In this document: positions 32,122-42,981 of the stretch, in pieces
Numbering within the stretch: position 1 is the first letter of the stretch
Layout of the letters: every line of letters begins with the position of its first letter
From: Saccharum officinarum
Taxonomy: Eukaryota > Streptophyta > Magnoliopsida > Poales > Poaceae
Direction: 5' to 3'
DNA: 64,000 bases
Assembly (NCBI GenBank): GCA_020631735.1
Contig: CM036188.1
Location: 11,636,214 to 11,700,213 of the forward strand
Position numbers and translations under genes: made by a program
The notes under the pieces: generated by a model
Databases searched by the model: none
The model's input: only the letters and a program-made list of their open reading frames with translations
What the model was told of the DNA's origin: nothing

Positions 32122-33718
32122 TGAAAGCATCTAGGCCCGAGGTTTGGTTTCGGCAATTGATGACAACGCTTTGTTACCATGACTAACGTGTGTTTTGCAG
32201 AAACTTTGGTAAGTTAGGTCATGGAGGTTTGAACTGCTTTGGGCACCATGGTATTCATGCCCCTTGATGGAAATCGTTTCGGTTTTCAAAAGAGTGACGT
32301 CAAGATTAAGGACGGTTAGTTCCGGATGTCAAGGTGTTGAGAGACATTTGGAATAGTCGTTAGGATCTTCGTTTTTCTCTTTTGCCGTACTATAAAGGGG
32401 CATGAGCGGGTAGCTTGACCTAGGCGAGTCCTATGTTTAGGTGTGGTGCACACTTGTTAAACTTGGCGCTAGGCAGCTCTAGAATAGCTCAAAGTTCAGT
32501 TGGGAGCAACTTGGTTCAAGTTGTGACGCTTTGCGGAAAGTTTCGGTCTCTTTTCCAGTGACCGGACGCGGTCCTCGGCATGACCGGACGCGTCCGGTCA
32601 GTTCAGTTCCGCGACTGGGGTTTCAGCTCTGAGCACCGGACGCGGTCCTCGCGAGGACCGGACGCGGTGGTCAGAAGTCAACACGTGTCACTTTAAGGGA
32701 AACACCCGATCGGACGCGACCTGGGTGTGATCGGCGCGTCCGGTCATAGTCCAGTAAGGTCCTGAGACGACCGGACGCGTCCGGTCATCACCATCGGACG
32801 CGTAGCGCGTCCGGTGCGAGTACAGTAAGCTCCACGCACGATCGGACGCGTCCGGTCACCCCTGACCGGTGCGTCCGGTCATCTAGGTGTTTTTCAGTTT
32901 TTTGACCGTTACGAGCGACCGGCGCGTCCGGTCAGTACGACCGGCGCGTCCGGTCAGCTCGAGTTTTGCTGAGTCAGCAGGTAACGGTTCGTTTCGTCTG
33001 TGGGTGTATAAATACATCCCCACCACCTCTTTTAGAGGTCTCTTGCTCATTTGATCAGCTGATAAACACCTTTGAAGTGCAAGGTAGTGCAAGAGCACTA
33101 GTGAGGATAGAGATTTGAGAATCAAAGCTTGAGAGTTCCTCACTAGCGATTAGAGAGTAACAAGTGTGCATCCACTTTCTCATTTAGGCTCGTAGAGGTC
33201 AAGTGAGAGTTCTAGCTTGTTACTCTTGGTGATCGCCATCACCTAGACGGCTTGGTGGTGATTGGGAGTTTGGTGTTCATCCGGCGGAGCTTGTGGATGA
33301 CCCAACTCATCTTGTGAGCGGTTGTGGGTGATTCACCGCGACGGAGTGTCGAAGAATCAACCCGTAGAGAGCACTTGATCCTTGCGCGGATCAAGGGGAG
33401 CGACACCCTTGCGCGGGTGCTCCAACGAGGACTAGTGGGAGTGGCGACTCTCCGATACCTCGGAAAAACATCGCCGTGTTCCTTGCCCCTTTACATTCAA
33501 GCATTTACTTTCTCGTATTTACTTACTTTGCTTGTTTACATTCCTAGACTTGCCATGCTAGACTAGGATTGGAAACTAGGGTGCAAAACTTTGTATCGGT
33601 AGACTCTCTAGGAACACAAGTAGACACTAGGGGTGAATTCCAGCTTGTAGGATTTATTCCTTGCTTATTTTTAGAAAAGCCCAATTCACCCCCCCTCTTG
33701 GGCATCTTGATCCTTTCA
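32122..33718 (+). repeat. E3 3' LTR (first copy)
   Basis: It is 1597 bp, ten bases shorter than the other E3 LTRs because of scattered homopolymer losses. It shares the base C in AGGTCAAG (near 33199) with the 3' LTR of the second copy, while both 5' LTRs have T, which ties the two copies to one insertion event. Confidence 0.93.
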
Positions 33719-33723
33719 CCAGC

Positions 33724-34348
33724 CTTGCAAACTTACGGAACATGGACAGACATGGGCTTAATTAGCCCAGATAGATGGGCCAAGAAGTCATTCAGCCCCA
33801 AAAGCCTATGAGAGCCCATGGTCGAATCGGCACCGGTGGTTTTAGATGCCTCGGCCCACGCTCCTTGTACGCTTGTTTTATTACGTTCCCGCCCATGCAT
33901 AATGGCTTAGGGCCGTTTGAATCATACAAAATTTTCAAGAGACATGCAGAAACAGGGATAATATGGTTAGGCCCGTTCGACACCTGTACTAGGCACGGAT
34001 AATAACTTTTCACGAAAGAGACGATGATGATTTGTACGTTGTACCATCCAGCACATCTCAGGTGTGTCAATGTACAACAGCAGGAACAAACGACGCTGAT
34101 GGCTTCACGGAGGACGAAATGAAATTTTATTGGCGGTGCTCCATTCATGCATGCATCCAAGGCGCCTGAATGTGAGCTCTGACAGATTTACCACCTGCTT
34201 GGGTGTGTGCCTGCGTGTAATTGGCGGCAGCCTGGCAGGCCTGGATCAAGCATCATCCTCCATCCATTCCTCCTTACGGCCTTGTTCGGATGCTTATATA
34301 TTCACCTCCATCTATGTACACCCTAACATAAATGGATTGAGATGGATA
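33724..34348. other. Low-copy intergenic DNA, second copy of the old duplication
   Basis: No gene is recognisable. 33975-34245 parallels 19490-20210 as described for 19422-19878, but lacks the MITE. 34260-34348 leads into the LINE 3' end. Confidence 0.55.
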
Positions 34349-35577
34349 TTTTTTAATTAAGGAATAAAACATCCCAGCTTCACATTCACAAGTGAATGCT
34401 TAAAGCTTGATCTTACAAGAAAGGGACATAGCCCAGAAAACCGCTAAGCGGGCAGTCAATACAGAAACCTGAATCCATAACCAAGAAACAACCGAACAGC
34501 CAAAACACTGAACGCAGACCAAAATCAAAAGAAGGACCCTACACTCCTATCCTCTTATGATTCTTCCATTGATGGGAACCAAAGAGTTGTAGCGCCACAC
34601 CTTCCAAATGTCTGCAGCCTTCTTTCATCATTCTTCCATCTTCCTCTTTAGACAGCAAGGACCATTGCTTGATCCAAAAAGTCCCCTCAAAATTACCTGC
34701 AAGTAAGAGTTAACAACTAAATTTTGGAACACTGCATCATTTTATTCAACCATAAGACCCAACATATGGCCGCTATTCCCACTAAATTTGATTTCTTAGC
34801 CCTGGAGCAAATCTCGTTATCCAAGATCCAAACATGTGAGAGGTACTTTTTGGTGGTTGAATGTTAAAGGTGATGAACAATGTGTTCCAAACAAATCTAG
34901 CCACACGACAATCAAAAAAAAAAGATGTTAAATGTTTTCTTCCAAGCCACAGAGATTACACTTAAAATCTCCTTTCCATCTTCTCTTCAGTAAATTATCT
35001 TTTATTAAAATTGCCCCTCCTTTTAAGTACCATAGAAAAATTTTAATTTTCAGAGGCAATTTTGCTTTCCAGAACACTTATTTCCCATAAATTTCTCACT
35101 TTTCATTATTTATCTATATATCGATTGTATTGAGAAAACTCTGTTTTTTTATTTGCCAAATAAAGTTATCTTTGTCATTGTTCAGATTCACCGGTAGCAC
35201 TAAAGAGACTAGCTGATCCACTCTTTTAGTCTCTCCCCCGCTATTCCCCGTCTAAACGAAATATTCAGCGGAGTTGAACTAAGCACGCTAGCTACTTAAA
35301 CCCCTTTTCCTCACTATCCTGTATAGGTCCGGGAACTTCCGCATTAGCGGTTGTTGATCAATCCACACATCCTCCAAAACCTTGTTTAGTGACCACTATT
35401 TACCTTGAACCTTCCGTGTTGAAGTAACAGTTCCTTCACCTCCATCAATCCTGACCAGAGTGTGAATGTCTGGGCGTTTTTCTATTTGAGACAAGCATTT
35501 GTCCTTGACATTACTTTTCCTAAGTACATCTTGCCATAAGCCATCTTCATTAAAGGAGCTTGAACAACCATTTACTA
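34349..35577 (-). mobile_element. LINE 3' part (first copy, cut by gap)
   Basis: Minus strand. It begins at the LINE tail (T-run on the plus strand, 34349-34354) and matches 55328-56565 with many single-base indels, most in homopolymers. It stops at the run of Ns. See 55520-59185 for the coding description. Confidence 0.75.
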
Positions 35578-35677
35578 NNNNNNNNNNNNNNNNNNNNNNN
35601 NNNNNNNNNNNNNNNNNNNNNNNNNNNNNNNNNNNNNNNNNNNNNNNNNNNNNNNNNNNNNNNNNNNNNNNNNNNNN
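35578..35677. other. Assembly gap of exactly 100 Ns
   Basis: The round length marks a scaffold gap of unknown size, not a measured distance. The left contig ends inside the LINE; the right contig begins inside the E2 3' LTR, at the base equivalent to 14724. Confidence 0.99.
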
Positions 35678-36165
35678 TAATACTATTCATTATCCTTATT
35701 ACAATTGATCATTGATTCATTATGGGATTTGGATTACCTTGATGCTACTCAATTGCTAATTATATGATGATTAAAAGCTAAACGCAGTTAAACAGTGTCT
35801 AGCCTTTTTGAGCCTCATGAACCCTGTGTTATATTGTTGAGTTCGACATGGACTCACTCTTGCTATTTCCCCACACTCCAGTGTGTAGTAAGATGCTACT
35901 CGGAAGAAGGAAAAGGTGTAGTGGAGTTCCAGAAGACTAGTAGAAGTGCTAGGCATATGTTACCCCCAGTCAGCCGTCCCTGAGAAGAATGGAGCCTGAA
36001 GTTTAGTCACCGTTCCGCGATACTCTGATGTAAGTGTTAATATAGCTATGTATACGTTATATAATAACATTGTTTCTGATACTTTTTCATTCTGGCATAT
36101 GTGTGGACTTCCTGGGCACACATATGATTAGCCTGGTTTTGTTCTTTAGAAAACCGGGTGTGACA
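35678..36165 (+). repeat. E2 3' LTR, terminal 488 bp (second copy)
   Basis: It matches 14724-15216 with homopolymer losses (for example TTATATTG for TTATATTTG) and ends GGGTGTGACA. It is followed by the same target duplication, GCCAT at 36166-36170. Confidence 0.93.
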
Positions 36166-37322
36166 GCCATGAAGCATGATGGAGTGTCGAAGAGGGAGAC
36201 CTTTTGGATGGCAATGCTAGCATGTCCCTTCTTCTTGCTCTTGTAGTCATCCTCGTCATCACTTGAGGAATCATCACTATCCCATGTAGCAACATGAGAA
36301 TCATTCTTCCTTTTATGAGAGCTCTCCTTCTTCTCTTGCTTCTTCTTTTGCTTCTTTCTCTCCTTCTTGATAGCATCTTCATCGTCACTATCATAAGGAC
36401 ACTTTGCAATGAGATGGTCCTTGCTATGGCATCTAAAGCATCTCATGGTATGCTCATTCTTCTTGTAAGAGTTCTTCCTCCTTCTTGCACGAAAGCCCTT
36501 CTTCTTCATGAATTTGCCAAATTGTTTGACAAAGAGAGCCATCTTCTCATCAATGTCATCACTATCACAAGAGCTTGAGTCTTCATCACTTGATGATTCA
36601 ATCTTGGATTTGCCCTTGGATGTGGTGGCTTTGAATGCCACACTCTTCTTCTTCTCATCATCCTTCTTCTCATTTTCCTTCTTCTTCTTCTTTACCAACT
36701 CATCCTTCTCATCATCTTCTCTATATGAATCGTCGGTCATCACTTCTTGAAATATCTGTTGAGGAGTTGAATCCTTCAATGTAGTCCTTACTAGCACGGT
36801 GATCAATGTATCAAATCTCTTGGGTAGACTTCTCAAGAACTTCATAGAGAATTGATTGTCCTTGACCTCCTCACCAAGTGCCTTGAGCTCATTGACAATG
36901 ACTTGCAACCTATGAAACATCTCTGGTACACTCTCATCATCTTGCATCTTGAAGCTTGAAAATTTTTCTTGCAAGATATATGCTTTGGCGGTCTTTGTGC
37001 CTTCAGTGCCCTCAAATGTTTCTTCTAGCTTGGCCCAAGCATCATGAGCAATCTCAATGTTCTTTACTTGCTCAAAGGTCTTGTCATCTAATGCCTCATG
37101 AAGAGCACTAATGGCAATGTCATTGCATTGGAGCTTCTTCTCTTCCACCGGTGTAGGTGCTTCCGGATTAGCAACCTCAAATTTTGTTTCGGTGACCTTC
37201 CACACTTCTCTATTGATTGACTTTAGGTGTGCGGTCATCTTAACCTTCCAATATGCATAATTTGAGCCATCAAAGTGAGGTGCCTTCTTGGTGTTGTTGA
37301 TGTGCAAGCTTAATTGAGCCAT
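36166..37322 (-). CDS. gag: E1 gag, N-terminal part (second copy)
   Basis: The predicted protein is identical to 15217-16373 over the whole frame (ATG at 37322). It is again cut at the E2 insertion point, which shows that both copies derive from the same nested insertion. The C-terminal part and pol are not present on this contig because it starts inside E2. Confidence 0.9.
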
Positions 37323-37382
37323 TTCTTTTTCACCGTAGGTTGTTAAGCCTCAAATAAACGGTGCCTCGGCTCCGATACCACT

Positions 37383-39415
37383 TGTAAGGTCCAAATAGGC
37401 TAGAGGGGGGTGAATAGCCTAATTAAAACTTCTACAAGAATTACTTAACCATGAGTTAGTACGAAAGGTGGCGAGGCAAAAGCACTAGCTCTAACTAATT
37501 AAGCAAGCCACCTACACAAGTCTAGTATAAGGCTATTCACTAAACACAACAACAACTATAAGCTAGAAACGAGAAGTAATACGAGAGAAGAGTTTCGAGT
37601 GATTATACCGCCGTGAAGAGAAGAGAAATACCAATCAATCAATCATACAAGAGAAATCCTCGGGAAGAGAATGACACAAGAATTTATCCCGAGGTTCACT
37701 TGCTTTCCGGCAAGCTACTCCCCGTTGTGGCGATACACCCACTTGTCGGTTCGCGAGCTAATCGACTATCAAGAGTCGAGCCCTCGGCGGGCGCCGCACA
37801 ACCGCACACAAGATGGGGATCCTCCAAGCCACGAGCTCCACTAGAGTATCCAATTTGCGAACTCCCGCGGGGAAGGATCAAGAACCCCTTACAACACTTG
37901 GAGAAGGCTCCAACAATCTCCAATTGCGAGCTCAATCACCTCCGCTGCTCCAAGCCGTCTACCGTGTCGGAAAACACGGAAGAGTAACAAGAAATCCGCA
38001 GCAACTCGAAGATCAAGTGCCTCTAGAATGCAACTCTCAAGCAATGCACTTGAATCTCACTCAATCTCACTCAAGATATGCAACTATGCAAAGAGATGAG
38101 TGGAGGGGTTGTTCTCTAGCTCAAAGTATGTCTCTAGTTCTCAAAATGTGCAAGAGTTACCCTCAAACCCCGGCCAACGTCTATTTATAACGAAGGGGTA
38201 CGCAGCTAGCCGTTACAGACGACGCAGCGAAAAACGCACTGACCGGACGCTCTGGTCAGGGTGACCGGACGCGTCCGGTCACTACACGACAGCAAGAAAC
38301 AGTGCGTGTCAGAACTAGCCGTTGCCGTGACCAGACGCGCTGAACCGATTGACCGGACGCGACAGTGCCCGCGTCCGGTCGCATTCCAGTATGCTCCCGT
38401 TGAGACCAGACGCGTCCGATCGCACATGACCGGACGCGCCGCGCGTCCGATCGTTACTCCGCTTCGCTCTATCCTTCTGGACACCTGACCGGACGCTCCG
38501 GTTACGTGAGGGACCGGACGCGCCGGTCGCGCGCTCTGATTCGCTCAGGAGAACTGACCGGACGCGCTGTTGAACTGACCGGACGCCACAGTGCCAGCGT
38601 CCGATTAGAGTCCAGTAAGCTCCCTGGATGACCGGACGCGTCTGGTCATCAGTGACCGGACGCGCTGCGCGTCCGATCATCAAACTGAAAACCGCGCAGA
38701 CGCTGAACACTGACCGGACGCGTCCGGTCATACAGAGACCGCGTCCGGTCCAGCGTCCGGTCATCTCTGTGACCTCCGTTCGCCTCCGTTTCTTTTCCGA
38801 CTTCCGGCGCAATAGAAAATAGGCATTTCACTTCTCCAAAAAGCGTTGAATCCCGCCTCGCAAGCTCGGCGGGAGGGAGAGAGGAACCCAAACCCCTCTC
38901 TACCGCTTAAACTCCACCGCCTTCACAAACTGTGCTAACACCACCAAGTGTACACCACCATGTGCATGTGTGTTAGCATTTCATAAATCATTTCTCAAGG
39001 CGTTATGTTAGTTTTTTTACTAGATCCTAATGCATATGCTCAAGACATTGATCTAGTGGCACTTGATTCCCGAGCTAACCGTGATTGCCCCTCTTGATAG
39101 TTGGCTATGTATCCTAAATCCGGTCAATCACTTCTCTACTCATATTAGACCGGCAAAAGGAAAACCCTATGGTTATACCTTTGCCTTGAGCTCTTAGATC
39201 CTTCTCCACTTGATCATCATGTCCTTCCTTTTATGTGCATCTTCATCATGATCATCATTTCATGTCCATGCACCATCTCTTTGTGATCTTGTGGCCACCA
39301 CACCTTGCCACATACACCTTCATCACATGTGTTGCTTATGCCTAACTCAAAACACTTAACACATGGCATTAGCAACTTGGTGTCATTAATTACCAAAACC
39401 AAACTTGGGCTTTCA
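37383..39415 (-). repeat. E1 5' LTR (second copy)
   Basis: Its 2033 bp match 16434-18467 with one G fewer in the G-run near 37405. Palindrome cluster 38239-38763; TATA box 38182-38189. The PBS lies just before it at about 37369-37380. Outer flank CCGCT as in the first copy. Confidence 0.93.
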
Positions 39416-40369
39416 CCGCTCCTATTCAAGCTGAATGATTTCAGACAGAGCTGCCTGTAATCCTCCATAGCTCTTCCTTGAGATCTTCTTCTGATATCGC
39501 GATGACGTTCCCCATGTCGATCTCAGAATTGAACATATTGATCGTGTTGATTTGTCCCACTGGGCATGCCAAAAGATGTGTTGATGTAAAAGTGGATCTG
39601 CAAACACAAAGGGCTAATACCCAATCCAATATCCAAAGCGTGCCTGTCGATTTGACCTGTTAATCGACAAGGATGAAAATTCGAGTACTTTGGTCCAGCC
39701 AACAACGATACGCCTAGAAGCCACGGGCAAGAGGTACTCATATGGAACTCGAGAATCGTCGAAGGTCGCACTGAAGCGATGCAGCTCGTCGAATCGATGA
39801 GAACTCATAAAAATAAAAATATGCAAATTGACGAAGTCGCCGAAAAGTAAGTAGATGCAAATAGGAGTAAAATTGGTTTGATATTGATTGATTCATCTTT
39901 TACATTGTCCCTCGGTCTATATTTATACCCTGACCTGAAGAAACATAAGCAAACACGACTAGGACACTGAGTCCATATCTAAAGAAAAACGTGACTCTTA
40001 CATGAATCATACTCTAACAAATATAGAAAAGGAAATCAACACCTATCTACTTTCTTGTCCGTCTTAATTACGATGAAATTTTCATCGACCTCCTCTCCAT
40101 CGGTATGCTTTCCGTCATCACAAGCTTCATCGGCAGTAGTCTTCAGATCTTCCTTCATCGGCATCGACAATAACATCTCCGATCTTGCCAGCAACGCCTC
40201 TAAGTCTAAGTCAAACGACAACCTTTCCATCGGTCACCACCATTCATCGGCAACAATCCTCACAAGCTGATCTTCATCGGCACCCTTCTACCATCGTAAT
40301 ACAATAACTTTTCTTCTACCGATTAGCCCACTCTGATCATTTTGACACGTGCCAAAAACGGTGTCAATA
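39416..40369 (-). mobile_element. Gypsy-like LTR remnant (second copy)
   Basis: Same as 18468-19421, with no difference noticed. Confidence 0.55.
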
Positions 40370-40825
40370 GATAGATTCCTAGCTGGTGCAACATTTTGCA
40401 GTGCAGGGAACAGAGATGCTGAATCAGAGTTCTTATCGCGCCTGTACTAGGCAGTAGTCACGGTGAAATTTTCACGAAAGATATGATGATTGGTTTTTTG
40501 GATTTTGTAGTAGCATATCGTCTTCAGGCGAGTGAATTGATCGATGGTACTTGTCCAACGAACTGAACAAGGCACTCGCTGAACGAGAATTATTGCGCTA
40601 GTTTTACACGGCTTACGAACGCTTCGGTAAACTGATGATAAATTCCTGTCAGATTAGCCTCAGTTCGTTTAACTGATAAATGGCTAGCCTATCTAGCGGA
40701 AGTGTTGAATATGTCGCAGCAGGAGAAAACGGCGCTGCTTGCCTCGCACAGAGGACCAAATGAAGTTCCATTGGCGGGGTTCATTCAGGGTGACTCAAGG
40801 TGACCTCTGACAGATTCAGCACAAG
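40370..40825. other. Low-copy DNA (second copy of 19422-19878)
   Basis: No gene seen. It differs from 19422-19878 by one G in the run near 40406. It holds the left member of the old host duplication, whose right member lies at about 54955-55225. Confidence 0.6.
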
Positions 40826-41120
40826 CTCAGTCCTTGTTATCCAAAAACTTTTCACGAAAAACTAGAATCTTGCGGCACATGTATGGAGTATTAAATATAG
40901 ACTAAATAAAAAACTAATTGCACAGTTTGCATGTAAATTGTGAGACTAACGTTTTGAGCCTAATTATTCTATGATTTGACACCAAAGTGCTACAGTACAA
41001 ATGTGCTAATGACGGATTAATTAGGCTTAATAAATTTGTCTCGCAGTTTTAAGGCAAGTTATGTAATTAGTTTTTTAACATTTTTCCCCAAAACTTCTCA
41101 CCAACTAAACACACGCTGAG
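40826..41120. mobile_element. MITE-like element (second copy)
   Basis: Same sequence as 19879-20173, with no difference noticed. Confidence 0.6.
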
Positions 41121-41321
41121 TCTAACTGGAGGCAGCCAGCCAGCCAGGCATGGATCATCCAGTCCTTGGCCCTTGGGGCAGCAGAGCCAGATCGCCCAGA
41201 TGGCAGATCAATCAATTGATTGTCTCTGACAATCTCAAAGCAGTACATTTTACTCCCTACACGTTTCTACTATCTTCTGATTTGCTCATAGACATCGTAA
41301 TGGACTGGAATTGATTCCAGC

Positions 41322-42928
41322 TGAAAGCATCTAGGCCCCGAGGTTTGGTTTCGGCAATTGATGACAACGCCTTGTTACCATGACTAACGTGTGTTTTGCA
41401 GAAACTTTGGTAAGTTAGGTCATGGAGGTTTGAACTGCTTTGGGCACCATGGTATTCATGCCCCTTGATGGAAATCGTTTCGGTTTTCAAAAGAGTGACG
41501 TCAAGATTAAGGACGGTTAGTTCCGGATGTCAAGGTGTTGAGAGACATTTGGAATAGTCGTTAGGATCTTCGTTTTTCTCTTTTGGCCGTACTATGAAGG
41601 GGGGCATGAGCGGGTAGCTTGACCTAGGCGAGTCCTATGTTTAGGTGTGGTGCACACTTGTTAAACTTGGCGCTAGGCAGCTCTAGAATAGCTCAAAGTT
41701 CAGTTGGGAGCAACTTGGTTCAAGTTGTGACGCTTTGCGGAAAGTTTCGGGTCTTTTTCCAGTGACCGGACGCGGTCCTCGGCATGACCGGACGCGTCCG
41801 GTCAGTTCAGTTCCGCGACTGGGGTTTCAGCTCTGAGCACCGGACGCGGTCCTCGCGAGGACCGGACGCGGTGGTCAGAAGTCAACACGTGTCACTTTAA
41901 GGAAACACCCGATCGGACGCGACCTGGGTGTGATCGGCGCGTCCGGTCATAGTCCAGTAAGGTCCTGAAACGACCGGACGCGTCCGGTCATCACCCATCG
42001 GACGCAGTAGCGCGTCCGGTGCGAGTACAGTAAGCTCCACGCACGATCGGACGCGTCCGGTCACCCCTGACCGGTGCGTCCGGTCATCTAGGTGTTTTTC
42101 AGTTTTTTGACCGTTACGAGCGACCGGCGCGTCCGGTCAGTACGACCGGCGCGTCCGGTCAGCTCGAGTTTTGCTGAGTCAGCAGGTAACGGTTCGTTTC
42201 GTCTGTGGGGTGTATAAATACATCCCCACCACCTCTTTTAGAGGTCTCTTGCTCATTTGATCAGCAGATAAACACCTTTGAAGTGCAAGGTAGTGCAAGA
42301 GCACTAGTGAGGATAGAGATTTGAGAATCAAAGCTTGAGAGTTCCTCACTAGCGATTAGAGAGTAACAAGTGTGCATCCACTTTCTCATTTAGGCTCGTA
42401 GAGGTTAAGTGAGAGTTCTAGCTTGTTACTCTTGGTGATCGCCATCACCTAGACGGCTTGGTGGTGATTGGGAGTTTGGTGTTCATCCGGCGGAGCTTGT
42501 GGATGACCCAACTCATCTTGTGAGCGGTTGTGGGTGATTCACCGCGACGGAGTGTCGAAGAATCAACCCGTAGAGAGCACTTGATCCTTGCGCGGATCAA
42601 GGGGGAGCGACACCCTTGCGCGGGTGCTCCAACGAGGACTAGTGGGGAGTGGCGACTCTCCGATACCTCGGAAAAACATCGCCGTGTTCCTTGCCCCTTT
42701 ACATTCAAGCATTTACTTTCTCGTATTTACTTACTTTGCTTGTTTACATTCCTAGACTTGCCATGCTAGACTAGGATTGGAAACTAGGGTGCAAAACTTT
42801 GTATCGGTAGACTCTCTAGGAACACAAGTAGACACTAGGGGTGAATTCCAGCTTGTAGGATTTATTCCTTGCTTTTATTTTTAGAAAAGCCCAATTCACC
42901 CCCCCTCTTGGGCATCTTGATCCTTTCA
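41322..42928 (+). repeat. E3 5' LTR (second copy)
   Basis: The LTR is 1607 bp. Differences noticed from the 3' LTR at 53084-54690: C/T in TTGGCCG/TTGGTCG, G/A in GAAGGGGGG/GAAAGGGGG, and T/C in AGGTTAAG/AGGTCAAG. Cluster 41762-42161; TATA box 42213-42220. Confidence 0.95.
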
Positions 42929-42981
42929 ATTGGTATCGGAGCCGTGTTGCTCTATTTTTAGGCTTTACCGCCTAGAGCAAG

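Larger units (their letters stand above)
20375..33718 (+). mobile_element. E3: full-length Sirevirus (Maximus-like), first copy
   Basis: The element has target duplication CCAGC (20370-20374 and 33719-33723), LTRs at 20375-21981 and 32122-33718, a tRNA-Met PBS, gag, pol, a third ORF in the same orientation and a PPT. At about 13.3 kb it is large for Copia but normal for Sireviruses with an extra ORF. In this copy, coding frames after about 25.2 kb are broken by single-base homopolymer losses that are absent from the second copy (41322-54690); these look like sequencing error near a contig end. Confidence 0.95.
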
